A stretch of DNA of 64,000 bases, taken from positions 930,001 through 994,000 of the forward strand of contig NZ_FLLS01000002.1 in the NCBI RefSeq assembly GCF_900078545.1. Direction: 5' to 3'. Source of the DNA: Olegusella massiliensis. Lineage in GTDB: Bacteria > Actinomycetota > Coriobacteriia > Coriobacteriales > Atopobiaceae. Each line of letters begins with the position of its first letter. The stretch's first letter is position 1. This document shows positions 53,625-63,369 of this stretch, piece after piece. The notes beneath the pieces are model-generated. The model was not told where the DNA came from, did no database searches, and worked only from the letters and a program-made list of their open reading frames with translations. The translations under genes were made by a program, and so were the position numbers.

Positions 53625-56600
53625 GTGAGAGCTTGTCATAACACTTCGGAGCGTCATTACCGCACTCCTTTGGGTGCGCTTCCCATGGGCGACACGGCAG
53701 CACTTGCCATTGATGTTTGGGACGAACCAGAGGCAACTGCCGAATTGCGTCTATGGACCGACGATGGGGGAGAGACCATTATTGCAATGGAAGGTTCCAT
53801 CGAAGGTGACCATATTCATTTTACGGCTGAGCTCGCATCTGAGCGCCCAAGTATTGTGTGGTACTCGTTTCGTATTTATGCAGCTGACGGTAGCGTTTGG
53901 CGTTATGGCGCTGCTCCCAATCGTGCGGTAGGTGAAGGTGCGTTTGCATATGGCGAGCCCCCTTCATTTCAGCTAACGGTTTATGAACGCAGGCGACGTA
54001 TTTTGCCTGAGTGGTTCAAACAGGCAGTGGTGTACCAGATTTTTCCCGATAGCTTTGCACGTGGCAGTGATTGGAAAGAACGTAGCAAGGTTTTAGATCA
54101 GCCACGGCACGGAGCTCAGAGGCGGCTCGTTGATTGGGGGATAACCCCTCGCTATGAGCGCAATGATGATGACTCGATTGCTACCTGGGATTTTTATGGC
54201 GGCACGCTTGAGGGCATCCGAGAAAAGCTTGACTATCTAGAGGGTTTGGGAATTACCTGCATTTATCTCAACCCAATTTTTGAGGCAACATCATCTCATC
54301 GCTACGACACAGCTAACTATCTCAAGATCGATTCGGTGTTAGGTGATGAGAAATCCTTTACAAAGCTCTGTGAAGACGCGGCATCCCATGGCATTTCTAT
54401 CATCTTGGATGGTGTTTTTAACCATACGGGTGATGACTCGCTTTACTTTAATCGTTATGGCAACTACCCCGATTTAGGCGCTTGGCAGTCTGAGGATTCT
54501 CCGTATCGTGGTTGGTATAAGTTTGATGAGAATGGCGAATACAGCAGTTGGTGGGGTATTGCCAATATGCCTGATCTTGAGGAGACCAATCCTGAGTATC
54601 ATGAACTTATCTGTGGTGATGAGGGCGTAGTGCGACATTGGTTGCGTGCAGGTGCGCGTGGCTGGCGTTTGGATGTTGCCGATGAGCTGCCCGATGACTT
54701 TATTGCTGACATTAAGCGAGCAGCACTTGCTGAGCGTGACGATGCGGTTTTGATTGGCGAAGTGTGGGAGGATGCCACAACTAAGCGCGCCTATGGAGAG
54801 CTGCGTCAGTACTTCTGGGGCGACGAGCTAGATGGCACGATGAACTACCCGTGGCGTCATACGCTGTTGCATTATATATTGGGTAGGGCAAGCGCTGACG
54901 AGCTTGCTGTTGTTCTCGAAACTTTACGTGAGAATTACCCACGTGAATCCTTCTATACGGCGCTGAATATCTTGGGTAGTCACGATCGTGTGCGTCTGCT
55001 GACTATCCTAGGTGGCACTCCCAAGCCCAACGCTCTCAGTGAGGACCAAAAAGCATCTTTTTGTCTGAATAAAGATCATCGCAATCTCGCGATAAGCAGA
55101 CTTTGGGTGGCCGCCCTGATGCAAATGACCCTACCCGGTGTACCTTGTATCTATTACGGCGATGAAGCGGGTTGTGAGGGTTATGCCGATCCGTACAACC
55201 GCGCGAGTTTTCCTTGGGGCCACGAGGACCTTGATTGCCAGACGATTTATCGCAATGCTATCGCCTTGCGCAAATCTATGCCGGTAATGATCGATGGTGA
55301 TTTTGAACCTTTTGCAGAAGGTGACGACGTACTGGGTTACTGGCGTTGGGATGATAATGAAACAGTCTGCGTGCTAGTTAACCGCAGCCTTGAAAGTTCG
55401 CATAAAGTGAGCGTTGAGATGCGCGGAGAGACTGTTTCTGATGTCATTAGCGGTGATGACCCTGAGGTGTGCGATGGCAAAGTGTCTATCTCTCTCTGGC
55501 CTTTGGGTACTGCAGTACTTTATTTCCGCTCAAAGAAACGTCTGCAAAAGCCTATGCCTTTGGGGATGGGTCTCATCTCGCATATCACTTCAATTCCCAA
55601 TGATAAACATCCTGGTCAGCCTGGTACGCTTGGCGCTCCCGCAAAACATCTTGTTGACTGGATGGCGCGTACGGGACAGCGCTACTGGCAAATGTTGCCA
55701 GTCAATCCAACTGATCGCTTTGGTTCACCTTATGCGGGACTTTCAGCCTTCTCGGGTAATCCGCGTCTGCTCGAGGGTGGTGCTCGTGCTGCTGCAAAAC
55801 CCTTTAGCGATAGCGAAAGACTTGCTGAATATCACCGTTTTTGCGAGGAAAATGAAGCTTGGCTTTTGCCCGCTGCAACGTTTGCAGCCATCAAGGAGCT
55901 TGTAGGCGAAAAGGTACCTTGGCAGAAGTGGCCTAAAAAATACCACAGCTGGTCACGTGCATTGGTTAAGTGTTCTGAGCTGAAGGCAGGTATTGCTCGT
56001 GCATGTCGTCAGCAGTTTGAGTTCCAGCGCCAATGGGATGAATTGCATGAGTATGCTCGCAAACGTGGCATTTTTCTGATTGGTGATATGCCCATTTATG
56101 TGTCGGCAGATTCTGCAGATGTGTGGAGCGAGCCTGAGATCTTTGATCTTGACGCCCACGGTTATCCAGCTGTCTGCGCCGGTGCGCCGCCCGATAGCTT
56201 TTCTGAAGATGGGCAGTATTGGGGCAACCCCACCTATAACTGGGATGAGTTGCGTCGCCGTGGGTACTCGTGGTGGATGCGCCGCTTTCAAAGAATGATT
56301 TCGCTTTATGACTATGTGCGCCTCGATCATTTCCTAGGCTTCTCATCGTTTTATTGCATTCCTCGCGGAGCTTCTGCAAAGAAAGGCCAATGGCGTTTTG
56401 GTCCGGGTATTGAGCTCTTCCAATGTGCCCACCGTCATTTTGGAGACCTACCCTTTATTGCGGAAGATTTGGGAGCTGTCACCCCTGCCGTGCGTGCCCT
56501 GCTTGCCGAGTCAGGCTTTGCAGGTATGGATGTTGTGCAGTTTGTAGATGGTGATGTACGCAGTGCTTATCGTGCATGTGCAGGCAAAATTACGTATGCG

Positions 56601-56885
56601 TCTACTCACGACACTTCAACCTTGCTTGGCTGGTGCAAAGAGAGTTTTGGCAACGATGACGCAGAGGATGTAGCCAAGCAGATTACGAGCCAGCTTCTGA
56701 ACTCTGATGCTGATGTTGTTATGCTTTCTCTGCAAGACGTGATTGGTCTTGATGATAAAGCACGCATGAATAAGCCAGGCGTTGCTGAAGGTAACTGGTC
56801 TTGGCAGGCGACAGCCAAACAAATGGCTTTGGCAACTGAGTATACTCGTCAGATTGCATTGGAATCTGGCCGCTTTGCTTTTTAG
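53625..56885 (+). CDS. Bifunctional GH13 glucan hydrolase and GH77 4-alpha-glucanotransferase fusion
   Basis: The 1086-residue protein is a fusion. Residues 1-635 are a neopullulanase-like GH13 enzyme with an N-terminal beta domain (HYRTPLGALPMG), DGVFNHTG, nucleophile in GWRLDVADE, acid Glu in LIGEVWED, and LGSHDRVRLL. Residues about 645-1086 are a GH77 amylomaltase with MLPVNPTDRFGSPYAGLSAFS, IGDMPIYVSADSADVW, nucleophile VRLDHFLGF, IAEDLG and YASTHDTSTL. Both active sites look whole. Together they act on the limit dextrin left by GlgP, hydrolysing alpha-1,6 or short chains and disproportionating the rest. Start GTG 53625; 156 bases separate it from glgA. Confidence 0.93.
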   Translation: MRACHNTSERHYRTPLGALPMGDTAALAIDVWDEPEATAELRLWTDDGGETIIAMEGSIEGDHIHFTAELASERPSIVWYSFRIYAADGSVWRYGAAPNRAVGEGAFAYGEPPSFQLTVYERRRRILPEWFKQAVVYQIFPDSFARGSDWKERSKVLDQPRHGAQRRLVDWGITPRYERNDDDSIATWDFYGGTLEGIREKLDYLEGLGITCIYLNPIFEATSSHRYDTANYLKIDSVLGDEKSFTKLCEDAASHGISIILDGVFNHTGDDSLYFNRYGNYPDLGAWQSEDSPYRGWYKFDENGEYSSWWGIANMPDLEETNPEYHELICGDEGVVRHWLRAGARGWRLDVADELPDDFIADIKRAALAERDDAVLIGEVWEDATTKRAYGELRQYFWGDELDGTMNYPWRHTLLHYILGRASADELAVVLETLRENYPRESFYTALNILGSHDRVRLLTILGGTPKPNALSEDQKASFCLNKDHRNLAISRLWVAALMQMTLPGVPCIYYGDEAGCEGYADPYNRASFPWGHEDLDCQTIYRNAIALRKSMPVMIDGDFEPFAEGDDVLGYWRWDDNETVCVLVNRSLESSHKVSVEMRGETVSDVISGDDPEVCDGKVSISLWPLGTAVLYFRSKKRLQKPMPLGMGLISHITSIPNDKHPGQPGTLGAPAKHLVDWMARTGQRYWQMLPVNPTDRFGSPYAGLSAFSGNPRLLEGGARAAAKPFSDSERLAEYHRFCEENEAWLLPAATFAAIKELVGEKVPWQKWPKKYHSWSRALVKCSELKAGIARACRQQFEFQRQWDELHEYARKRGIFLIGDMPIYVSADSADVWSEPEIFDLDAHGYPAVCAGAPPDSFSEDGQYWGNPTYNWDELRRRGYSWWMRRFQRMISLYDYVRLDHFLGFSSFYCIPRGASAKKGQWRFGPGIELFQCAHRHFGDLPFIAEDLGAVTPAVRALLAESGFAGMDVVQFVDGDVRSAYRACAGKITYASTHDTSTLLGWCKESFGNDDAEDVAKQITSQLLNSDADVVMLSLQDVIGLDDKARMNKPGVAEGNWSWQATAKQMALATEYTRQIALESGRFAF

Positions 56886-56919
56886 CTCACACTGTTGACT
56901 GTTTGGTTTGTGCTTAAAA

Positions 56920-56957
56920 AATGGCTATCGGTATTTTTACGATAGCCATTCTTTCTT
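56920..56957 (+). terminator. Terminator after the glycogen operon
   Basis: AATGGCTATCG pairs with CGATAGCCATT, followed by CTTTCTT. It lies between the convergent fusion gene and xth and may serve both. Confidence 0.85.
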
Positions 56958-57049
56958 GCCAAAAGACGAGTTGTTATGATGCGTTTCTCATTTAAAAATT
57001 TATATCTAGTAAAAAGATATGATGTGGCGGGCTGCCAGCTCTTGGTGCA

Positions 57050-57832
57050 CTATAGCGTAATCGTTAGCTCGACGGGGCAATGATCACTGCCGTAGATATT
57101 ACTGAGGATGCGAGAGTCTACAATGCGGTCGGCAACACGATCACTGACAAGGAAGTAGTCAATACGCCAGCCTACGTTGCGTTCGCGCGCACGCATGCGG
57201 TAGCTCCACCAGCTGTAGGCATCCGTCTGCTCAGGATAGAGGCTGCGGAAACTGTCGGTAAAGCCAGCGTCCAGTAGCTGTCCAAAGCCCGCACGTTCCT
57301 CATCGGAAAAACCTGCGTTCATATGATTAGTATCGGGGTTTTTTAGGTCGATTTCCTCATGAGCAACATTAAAGTCACCGCAGGTTACTACAGGTTTTTC
57401 CTGAGCAAGACGAGCGAGAAATTCACGATAATCCTTGTCCCATACCATGCGTTCGTCTAAGCGAAGCAGGCCATTTTTTGAGTTGGGTGTATACACATTA
57501 ACAAACCAGTAATTCTCAAACTCAAGAGCACAAACGCGGCCCTCATTGTCGGCAAACTCACAGCCAATTTTGCGAATTACTTGCCGTGGTTCTTCTTGGC
57601 TAAAGACAGCTGTGCCAGAGTAACCCTTGCGTTCTGCATAATTCCACGTTTGATAATAGCCAGGAAAATCTATCTTGATCTGGCCTTCCTGTAACTTTGT
57701 CTCCTGCAAAGCAAAGACATCAGCAGATGCCTGTTCAAAAATTTCAGGAAAACTCGGTTCTTTTTTCATAACGGCGCGCAGGCCATTAACGTTCCAAGAT
57801 ACGAGCTTAAGCTCGCGGGGAGTATCGCTCAT
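57050..57832 (-). CDS. xth: Exodeoxyribonuclease III
   Basis: The 260-residue AP endonuclease/exonuclease has LVSWNVNGLRA, FALQETKLQ, GDFNVAHEEIDL, WRIDYFLVS and SDHCPVELTI, the full set of metal and catalytic residues. It cleaves abasic sites in base excision repair and complements nth and the HhH glycosylase in the window. Single gene. Confidence 0.96.
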   Translation of the reverse strand: MSDTPRELKLVSWNVNGLRAVMKKEPSFPEIFEQASADVFALQETKLQEGQIKIDFPGYYQTWNYAERKGYSGTAVFSQEEPRQVIRKIGCEFADNEGRVCALEFENYWFVNVYTPNSKNGLLRLDERMVWDKDYREFLARLAQEKPVVTCGDFNVAHEEIDLKNPDTNHMNAGFSDEERAGFGQLLDAGFTDSFRSLYPEQTDAYSWWSYRMRARERNVGWRIDYFLVSDRVADRIVDSRILSNIYGSDHCPVELTITL

Positions 57833-58136
57833 GTACTATCCCATCTGCAAACTAAAGGCGGACTATACAACGACTTGATTAAGTGTAGCCTACCCAAAAA
57901 TTAAGGCGATATCGTGTACATTTGATTTTATTGGTGGATACTCATCGCCTTAAGGACGAGCGATTAACTTTTGAGTACCTAGTCTTCATTGGACATGTTG
58001 GCTAACTGGTCCAAAATGCCCTCCATTCGCGAATTAGTTCGCTAGGAGATTTTAGTGAAGGTGGTAGGGGTGCTAGAGTGGATGGACAGGAGCTCTAACA
58101 AAAGCAGCGCATGAATGAAGCTGGAGTGTAGCTATC
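57833..58136. other. 304-bp intergenic region between xth and the sirtuin
   Basis: No gene. TTAAGGCGAT at 57901-57910 and ATCGCCTTAA at 57944-57953 form a 10-bp inverted repeat with a T-rich 33-base loop. A second shorter repeat (TTGGAC...GTCCAA) spans about 57990-58014. These could be regulator sites or weak terminators; the promoter of each flanking gene should lie here. Confidence 0.5.
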
Positions 58137-58874
58137 ATGGGTCAAATTATTCGCGATCCTCAAGAGGCAGCACATGAACTCAAGCACCGTATAAGCAAAG
58201 CTCGGAACGTAGTTTTCTTTGGTGGTGCGGGAGTTTCGACGGCAAGTGGTATCCCAGATTTTAGAAGTCCAAATGGGCTCTACCGCCAAAAGCTTGATTA
58301 CTCACCCGAAGAGATGCTCGAACATAGTTTCTTCATTGAGCATACGCAGGAGTTCTATGACTTTTATCGCACGCGCATGATTGCGCTTGACGCACGTCCC
58401 AATCAAGCCCATCTCAAACTTGCCGAGCTTGAGCGCGAGGGCAAGCTCGCAGCGGTGGTGACGCAAAATATTGACGGCCTGCACCAGGCGGCAGGTTCTC
58501 ATCAGGTCTATGAGCTGCACGGTTCGGTTCATCGAAATATTTGTCAGCACTGTGGCAAGACGTATTCAGCTGAATGGATAGTGGCAAGCAAAGGCGCACC
58601 TCATTGTGAATATTGTGGCGGACTCATTAAGCCTGATGTAGTGCTTTACGGTGAGCCTCTTAACCAGGAAGTGCTTTATGGGGCAGCAACGGCTATCGCT
58701 GAGGCTGACATGCTTATTGTCGGCGGCACATCCCTCGTGGTATATCCTGCCGCAGGTCTCGTACAATACTTCCAAGGAAATGATCTTGCGATAGTCAATA
58801 TGCAATCAACTCCTCAGGATGCAATGGCGGATCTAGTTTGTGTATGTGATATTGCAAAGGCTTTTGATTTTTGA
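58137..58874 (+). CDS. cobB: NAD-dependent protein deacylase (sirtuin, Sir2)
   Basis: The 245-residue protein has GAGVSTASGIPDFRS (about 30-44), TQNIDGLHQ (about 105-113), the catalytic HGS (about 124) and a four-Cys zinc site (CQHC...CEYC). It removes acyl groups from lysine with NAD. Two separate candidates for start are not evident. A folP-folK fusion follows 46 bases later. Confidence 0.96.
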   Translation: MGQIIRDPQEAAHELKHRISKARNVVFFGGAGVSTASGIPDFRSPNGLYRQKLDYSPEEMLEHSFFIEHTQEFYDFYRTRMIALDARPNQAHLKLAELEREGKLAAVVTQNIDGLHQAAGSHQVYELHGSVHRNICQHCGKTYSAEWIVASKGAPHCEYCGGLIKPDVVLYGEPLNQEVLYGAATAIAEADMLIVGGTSLVVYPAAGLVQYFQGNDLAIVNMQSTPQDAMADLVCVCDIAKAFDF

Positions 58875-58920
58875 TCGCATCAGTGAGCTGTGCCCTATAG
58901 CGGGCTTGAGTGGAGGATTT

Positions 58921-60339
58921 ATGGCTCGAGAGGACTTTGCCATTTTGCGTTGTGGACATCATGAACTCTCGCTGGCACGTCCACGTATCATGGGCATGCT
59001 TGAGGTGGGCCCTCGTGGTTTGGCGGCGGAGGAAGCAATTGCGCTTGGTAAGGCGATGCTTGATGAAGGTGCCGACCTTCTTGATGTGAGCTTTGCGCCA
59101 GCGCCAGAAGAGCTTCCTGCTACTGATTCTGCTGCAGCTCGTGCGCGTCGTGCGGCAATTGATATCGAGGGCGAGGCGGTAGTGCCCGTGGTGCGCGGAC
59201 TTGTCGACACAGGTGCAATTGTATGTATTACCACCCGTCATCCACAGGTTGCAAAAATGTGTATTCGTCTCGGTGCAGAAGTGCTCGACGATCCTGAAGG
59301 CTTTACCAACGCCGAGATGGTTGAGGTTGCAGCCGAGAGTGATTGTGCTTGTGTGGTACTTTGCGATAGTGAGTTCCGCGTGAACGCCTCTCGTCGTTCA
59401 GTCGTACTTGACCAGACTCATACACCTTTGCGTCCTGTAGCATCCAACCGTCGTTTTACTTTGCCTGAAGAAGCGCCCATTATGCGTGAAATCATGGGCT
59501 TTTTAGGTGATCAGGCGCGCACGTTGTTGCGTGCTGGCGTTTCGCGTGATCGTATTTGTTTTGATCCTGGCTTAGGACAAAACAAAACTCCTGATGAAGA
59601 TGTTGTAGTGCAGCGTAATGCAAAAAAGCTCATGTCATTGGGCTATCCATTGCTTCAGTCAGTATCTGAGGGAGATTTTTCTACTTCAGTTGCGGGATCT
59701 CAAGCAGACAAAGCGGCAGCTATGGGCTTTTGTATCTGGGGCATTCAGGCTGGAACGCGCATTTTACGCGTGCATGATGTGGCCCAGATGGCGGAGGCGG
59801 TTAATGCATATTGGGCAATGGCAAAGCCGGATGCACGTCAAGGCTTTGTCTCTTTGGGTTCAAATGTAGGTGACCGTATAGGCTATCTGTCTCAAGCGGT
59901 ACAGCTTATTGATAAAATTCCGATGACCTGTGTTGTTGCCGTGAGTTCTGCTTATGAGACTGAACCCGCATATGGCATTGCAACGCCTGTTGCAAATGCG
60001 GTGGCCGAGATTCGTACCGAGTTGCATCCCCTAGTGCTGTTGGACCATCTGACAGAGATTGAAAATAAGTTGGGACGTATTCGTGATCCTAAAACGTTGG
60101 GTCACGGTCCGCGTACGATTGATTGCGATCTTGTGTGGGTTGAAGGCGAGACACATGCAGGAGAACGCTTGACGTTGCCGCATGCACATTTGGGTGAGCG
60201 TGATTATGTATTGGTGCCTATGGAAGATTTAATGCATGATCCCGTACGTTTTTTGACACATGCAGGTGTTGAGGTAGCAGAACCCGAGCAGCGCATCGGC
60301 CGCGTCACTTCCGAGCTTGGACCCCTCGACTGGAAATAA
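58921..60339 (+). CDS. Dihydropteroate synthase-like/HPPK fusion with an eroded DHPS half
   Basis: The 472-residue protein has two parts. Residues about 305-450 are a normal HPPK (GFVSLGSNVGDR, GPRTIDCDLVW with both Asp). Residues 1-290 have the DHPS barrel frame, FDPGLGQNKT and ILRVHDV but lack other hallmarks: NVTPDSFSDGG reads EVGPRGLAA, GGESTRPG is absent, the VDT strand reads ITT, INDV reads LDDP, and SRKS reads SEGDF. So the DHPS half probably has lost or changed activity. ATG 58921 with GGAGG; the frame extends 27 codons upstream without support. HPPK makes pterin pyrophosphate for folate. Confidence 0.85.
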   Translation: MAREDFAILRCGHHELSLARPRIMGMLEVGPRGLAAEEAIALGKAMLDEGADLLDVSFAPAPEELPATDSAAARARRAAIDIEGEAVVPVVRGLVDTGAIVCITTRHPQVAKMCIRLGAEVLDDPEGFTNAEMVEVAAESDCACVVLCDSEFRVNASRRSVVLDQTHTPLRPVASNRRFTLPEEAPIMREIMGFLGDQARTLLRAGVSRDRICFDPGLGQNKTPDEDVVVQRNAKKLMSLGYPLLQSVSEGDFSTSVAGSQADKAAAMGFCIWGIQAGTRILRVHDVAQMAEAVNAYWAMAKPDARQGFVSLGSNVGDRIGYLSQAVQLIDKIPMTCVVAVSSAYETEPAYGIATPVANAVAEIRTELHPLVLLDHLTEIENKLGRIRDPKTLGHGPRTIDCDLVWVEGETHAGERLTLPHAHLGERDYVLVPMEDLMHDPVRFLTHAGVEVAEPEQRIGRVTSELGPLDWK

Positions 60340-60376
60340 GCAGCACCGCGAGCGTGCGGCGCTTTGCTTGACAAGA

Positions 60377-60411
60377 AAAGCCCAGCAGTTGAGTCATTGC
60401 TGGGCTTTATA
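60377..60411 (+). terminator. Terminator after the DHPS/HPPK fusion
   Basis: AAAGCCCAGCA pairs with TGCTGGGCTTT around a 10-base loop; convergent coaX ends nearby, so it may serve both directions. Confidence 0.88.
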
Positions 60412-60428
60412 TGATTGCGCGCAGGGTC

Positions 60429-61253
60429 TTAGATGCGATTTGCGCGTTTTTCTGCACGGTGAAGCCAAATTTGTCTAATACCACGAATAGTAATATCAGG
60501 ATCGATTACATCAAAAATATCAGTTGCTTCGGCCACAACGGAAGAAAGCCCTCCTGTACCTACGATGGTACAGCGCGGCATGGTTGCACCGTCATGTGTT
60601 TGTGACCATTCAGCGCAAAGTTCTGCTTGTATGCGCCTCACCATACCTTCCGCCTGGACTGCTGCACCAATAACAATGCCTGACTGCACAGCAGTTTCGG
60701 TGCTGTTGCCGAGGGCATGGGCAGGAGCAATAAGCGGTACATTTGACAATTTTGCTGCACGCTCAAAAAGTGCAGCTGCCGAGAGCTGCAGACCTGGCAT
60801 GATGACTCCGCCTCGGAAGCGACCATGAGCGTCAACCACATCGATATTAGTTGCGGTGCCAAAGTCAACCACAATGACGGGTGCACCATAGCGCGCCTTT
60901 GCGGCCACCGCATTTGCAATGCGATCGGCTCCGGCTTGACTAGGGTCGGGGAGGGCAACTTCAATCCCGCAATCGCGCGAAGCGTCTATCACTAGAGGAG
61001 TAGTCCCCGAAATCTCTTTTGCCAAGCGAATCCACGACTGAGTAAGCGTAGGCACGACCCCTGCGATTGCTATGTCGTTGATGTCTTGGAGCTTGTAGCC
61101 CAGCATATGAAAGTAACCATAGAGGCGAGCATGGAGGGAGTCGGCAGTATCTGTGCGCAAGGTTGCCATGCGCCACTGCCGAAGCAAGGTCTCATTGTCG
61201 GCGATTAAACCGAGGGTTGTTTGAGTATTTCCTATGTCAACTGCGAGAAACAT
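60429..61253 (-). CDS. coaX: Type III pantothenate kinase
   Basis: The 274-residue enzyme phosphorylates pantothenate at the first step of CoA synthesis. It has the ASKHA motifs [12 protein letters not shown] at the N-terminus, [15 protein letters not shown] and GGVIMPG, and GTGGLSSVV. Length is about 255-275 in the family. Start ATG 61253 with AGGAGA upstream. Confidence 0.95.
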   Translation of the reverse strand: MFLAVDIGNTQTTLGLIADNETLLRQWRMATLRTDTADSLHARLYGYFHMLGYKLQDINDIAIAGVVPTLTQSWIRLAKEISGTTPLVIDASRDCGIEVALPDPSQAGADRIANAVAAKARYGAPVIVVDFGTATNIDVVDAHGRFRGGVIMPGLQLSAAALFERAAKLSNVPLIAPAHALGNSTETAVQSGIVIGAAVQAEGMVRRIQAELCAEWSQTHDGATMPRCTIVGTGGLSSVVAEATDIFDVIDPDITIRGIRQIWLHRAEKRANRI

Positions 61254-61355
61254 GTGAGTCTCCTGGACTTTGCTTGGCGTTTTTGCTTCACACGTGTTAT
61301 TATCGCAAAGCTTGTCACAAACGGTAGGTTATGTTTAGATAAGCGCACACCACTT

Positions 61356-61374
61356 GCCTGGTCGGAAACCAGGC
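61356..61374 (+). promoter_or_regulatory. Stem-loop in the L31 leader
   Basis: GCCTGGT pairs with ACCAGGC around CGGAA, 18 bases before the start codon. The position suits autogenous control of ribosomal-protein translation, but the function is unproven. Confidence 0.4.
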
Positions 61375-61391
61375 CTACGTTAGGAGCTGTC

Positions 61392-61820
61392 ATGAAGCAA
61401 GGAATCCATCCCGAGTACGTGGAGTGCACGGTACGTTGCACCTGCGGCAATACCTGGAAGACTCGCGCTACCAAAAGCGAGATGACCGTCGACCTCTGCG
61501 ATAAATGTCACCCGTTCTACACCGGTCAGCAGAAGCTTGTTGACACCGGCGGACGCGTCCAGCGCTTCTCTGACAAGTTCGGTGGTGCTGCTGCACAGCA
61601 GCTTAAGCGTATGCAGGAAGCCAAGACTGCAAAGGCTGCACAGGCTGCCGAAGCTGCCGCTGCCGCAAAGGCTGCCAAGGAGGCAAAGGCTGCTGAGAAG
61701 GCCAAGCGTGCTGCAGAGTATGCCAAAAAAGCTGAGGCTGAGGCTGCCAAGAAGGCTGCCGCCGCTGCCAAAGAGGCAGAGTCTGCTACCGTTGCTGCTG
61801 AGGAGCCTGCAGCTAACTAA
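61392..61820 (+). CDS. rpmE: Ribosomal protein L31 with long Ala/Lys-rich tail
   Basis: The 142-residue protein starts MKQGIHPEY (ATG 61392, TAGGAG upstream). The first 70 residues are a zinc-type L31 (CTCGNTW...[11 protein letters not shown] with four Cys). The rest, about 70 residues, is a repetitive helix-forming Ala/Lys/Glu sequence ([32 protein letters not shown]). Normal L31 is 70-95 residues. The tail is similar in style to the one on GlgB. Confidence 0.95.
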   Translation: MKQGIHPEYVECTVRCTCGNTWKTRATKSEMTVDLCDKCHPFYTGQQKLVDTGGRVQRFSDKFGGAAAQQLKRMQEAKTAKAAQAAEAAAAAKAAKEAKAAEKAKRAAEYAKKAEAEAAKKAAAAAKEAESATVAAEEPAAN

Positions 61821-61846
61821 GGACCTGCTTTACAGATGTACGAATG

Positions 61847-61885
61847 ACCCGCTAGCGCTGAGGGAACTGCGCCAGCGGGTTTTTT
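61847..61885 (+). terminator. Terminator after rpmE
   Basis: ACCCGCTAGCGC pairs with GCGCCAGCGGGT (one mismatch) and is followed by six Ts. Confidence 0.93.
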
Positions 61886-61959
61886 AAGTTGCTGAAAGCC
61901 ATCCGAGCCTTTTAGCTTTGCGGGATGCGATTTGTAGATTCGTTTGCCGCAGCAGACCT

Positions 61960-63369
61960 TTAGTCTGCACCGTCTTTGCTCAGTGAATAGCTATCGGCAA
62001 ATTCGCCTTTGACGGTGTAGGGGATGACCAAGAAGTTTTGCTCGTTTTCATAATGGGTTGCTAGTGTTGCGCTTGCTGCGTCTGGAGTTTTGCTTCCACC
62101 AAAAACCAGTGTCAGCTCGATGGTACCCTCAGCGGATTTAGGTGCTGTGTACTTTACTACCAAAGCCCCGCTTGCATTTGTTTCAAGCGTACTGGTAAAC
62201 GAAATGTTCTCAACGCGAGCATCGCCTTCGCTTGAATCTGTGTCCTTTGACACAGCCCCGTGACGGTGTACAAGTCCAGAAAATGTTCCTGTTAACTGAG
62301 TAGTGCCATCACTGTTAGTCTGCGTACTACCAATAGTGATTTTGAGCGGCGAAGAGTTTGCGCCATAGCAGCCGTGGCCGTCATTTTTCTGGGATTGATA
62401 GCTGCCTGTCCACGTACCTACAAGCGGGGCGTAGTTGGTCTTTCGTGCATCTGCATCTGGTGTGCAGGATTTGATGTCCCACTGACCTGTTTTTGATGAG
62501 AGATGAAACTTGATGGTGAGCTTGCACTTGCGTTCGGAAAAACTGTCCTTGTTGGAAAAAGCCAGCACAATTGTGGCGTTGTTAGTCTTGGGGTCGAATT
62601 CTTCTTGGAATAGCGTGCAGTCCGCATCGCGATAGAGAGAATAAAGCGAGTCTTGCTCTGTAGAAGAAGTGTTTGTCTGGTTAGATTTCTCGTTTGTTTT
62701 GGCAGCTTTACGTTCGGCAATATCTGCGCGCTGTAAAAAAACGCGTGCTTGTGTAAGTACTTTATTCGTATCGGGACCTTTGCTAGCAGACCAGCTCACC
62801 TCTTGGATGATGAGATCTCCGGTTGCAGACCACTTGCCGTGGCTGTGATGGTCGTAGAGAAGGCTAACTTTCTCGCGCGCAGCAATTCCATCGCCTGCGT
62901 AAATGACAGCACCTGTCGCATTGCAGTGATCTTCATTGCGGATGACCTCGCTATAGTCTACAGAATCGAGGGTGAGTGTCGCATCACGGCCGAAATCGCC
63001 AGGGTCATAGGCAGGCGCTTCGGACAGGTTGGCAATGTCGCTGCTCACCTGATTGAGCGATGGCTTGTCAGTCGCACGGATTGATGAAATGGTAATCATT
63101 GACAGAAGAATGACTGTAGCTATCCCCAGCACTATGAGGCCACGTAGATGAGCTTGCAGCCAAGGATGACTCTTTAGTCTCGATTTTGGTGAGGCAATTG
63201 GATCTGGCCCTGAGCTCTGTTCTGGCACCTTATTGAAAAGATCGCGATTTTGAAGGCGTGTGGCGGTAACTTCAGTCTTTTCAAGGTTATCTGATGTGGC
63301 GCTGTGCTCCTCAGTGTTTGCTGCAGAAGAAGGCAGACTTGTATCGTTATGAAGTCCGTCTTTGCTCAT
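61960..63369 (-). CDS. Single-pass membrane protein of unknown function
   Basis: The 469-residue protein has a hydrophilic cytoplasmic segment, one helix at about 77-97 (LIVLGIATVILLSMITIS) and a large exterior part rich in Ser, Thr, Asp and Lys. Beta-strand blocks such as ATLTLDSVDYSEV, GTWTGSYQSQKNDGHGCYG and TIELTLVFGG repeat in style. ATG 63369 or 63372 could be the start; AGGGA upstream fits 63369 better. No enzyme motif or repeat family is recognised. It is convergent with rpmE. Confidence 0.75.
   Translation of the reverse strand: MSKDGLHNDTSLPSSAANTEEHSATSDNLEKTEVTATRLQNRDLFNKVPEQSSGPDPIASPKSRLKSHPWLQAHLRGLIVLGIATVILLSMITISSIRATDKPSLNQVSSDIANLSEAPAYDPGDFGRDATLTLDSVDYSEVIRNEDHCNATGAVIYAGDGIAAREKVSLLYDHHSHGKWSATGDLIIQEVSWSASKGPDTNKVLTQARVFLQRADIAERKAAKTNEKSNQTNTSSTEQDSLYSLYRDADCTLFQEEFDPKTNNATIVLAFSNKDSFSERKCKLTIKFHLSSKTGQWDIKSCTPDADARKTNYAPLVGTWTGSYQSQKNDGHGCYGANSSPLKITIGSTQTNSDGTTQLTGTFSGLVHRHGAVSKDTDSSEGDARVENISFTSTLETNASGALVVKYTAPKSAEGTIELTLVFGGSKTPDAASATLATHYENEQNFLVIPYTVKGEFADSYSLSKDGAD

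Noticed and set aside
61526-61771. Ala-rich antisense ORF inside rpmE
   Set aside because: Mirror of the AAG/GCC-rich tail codons; no start signal.
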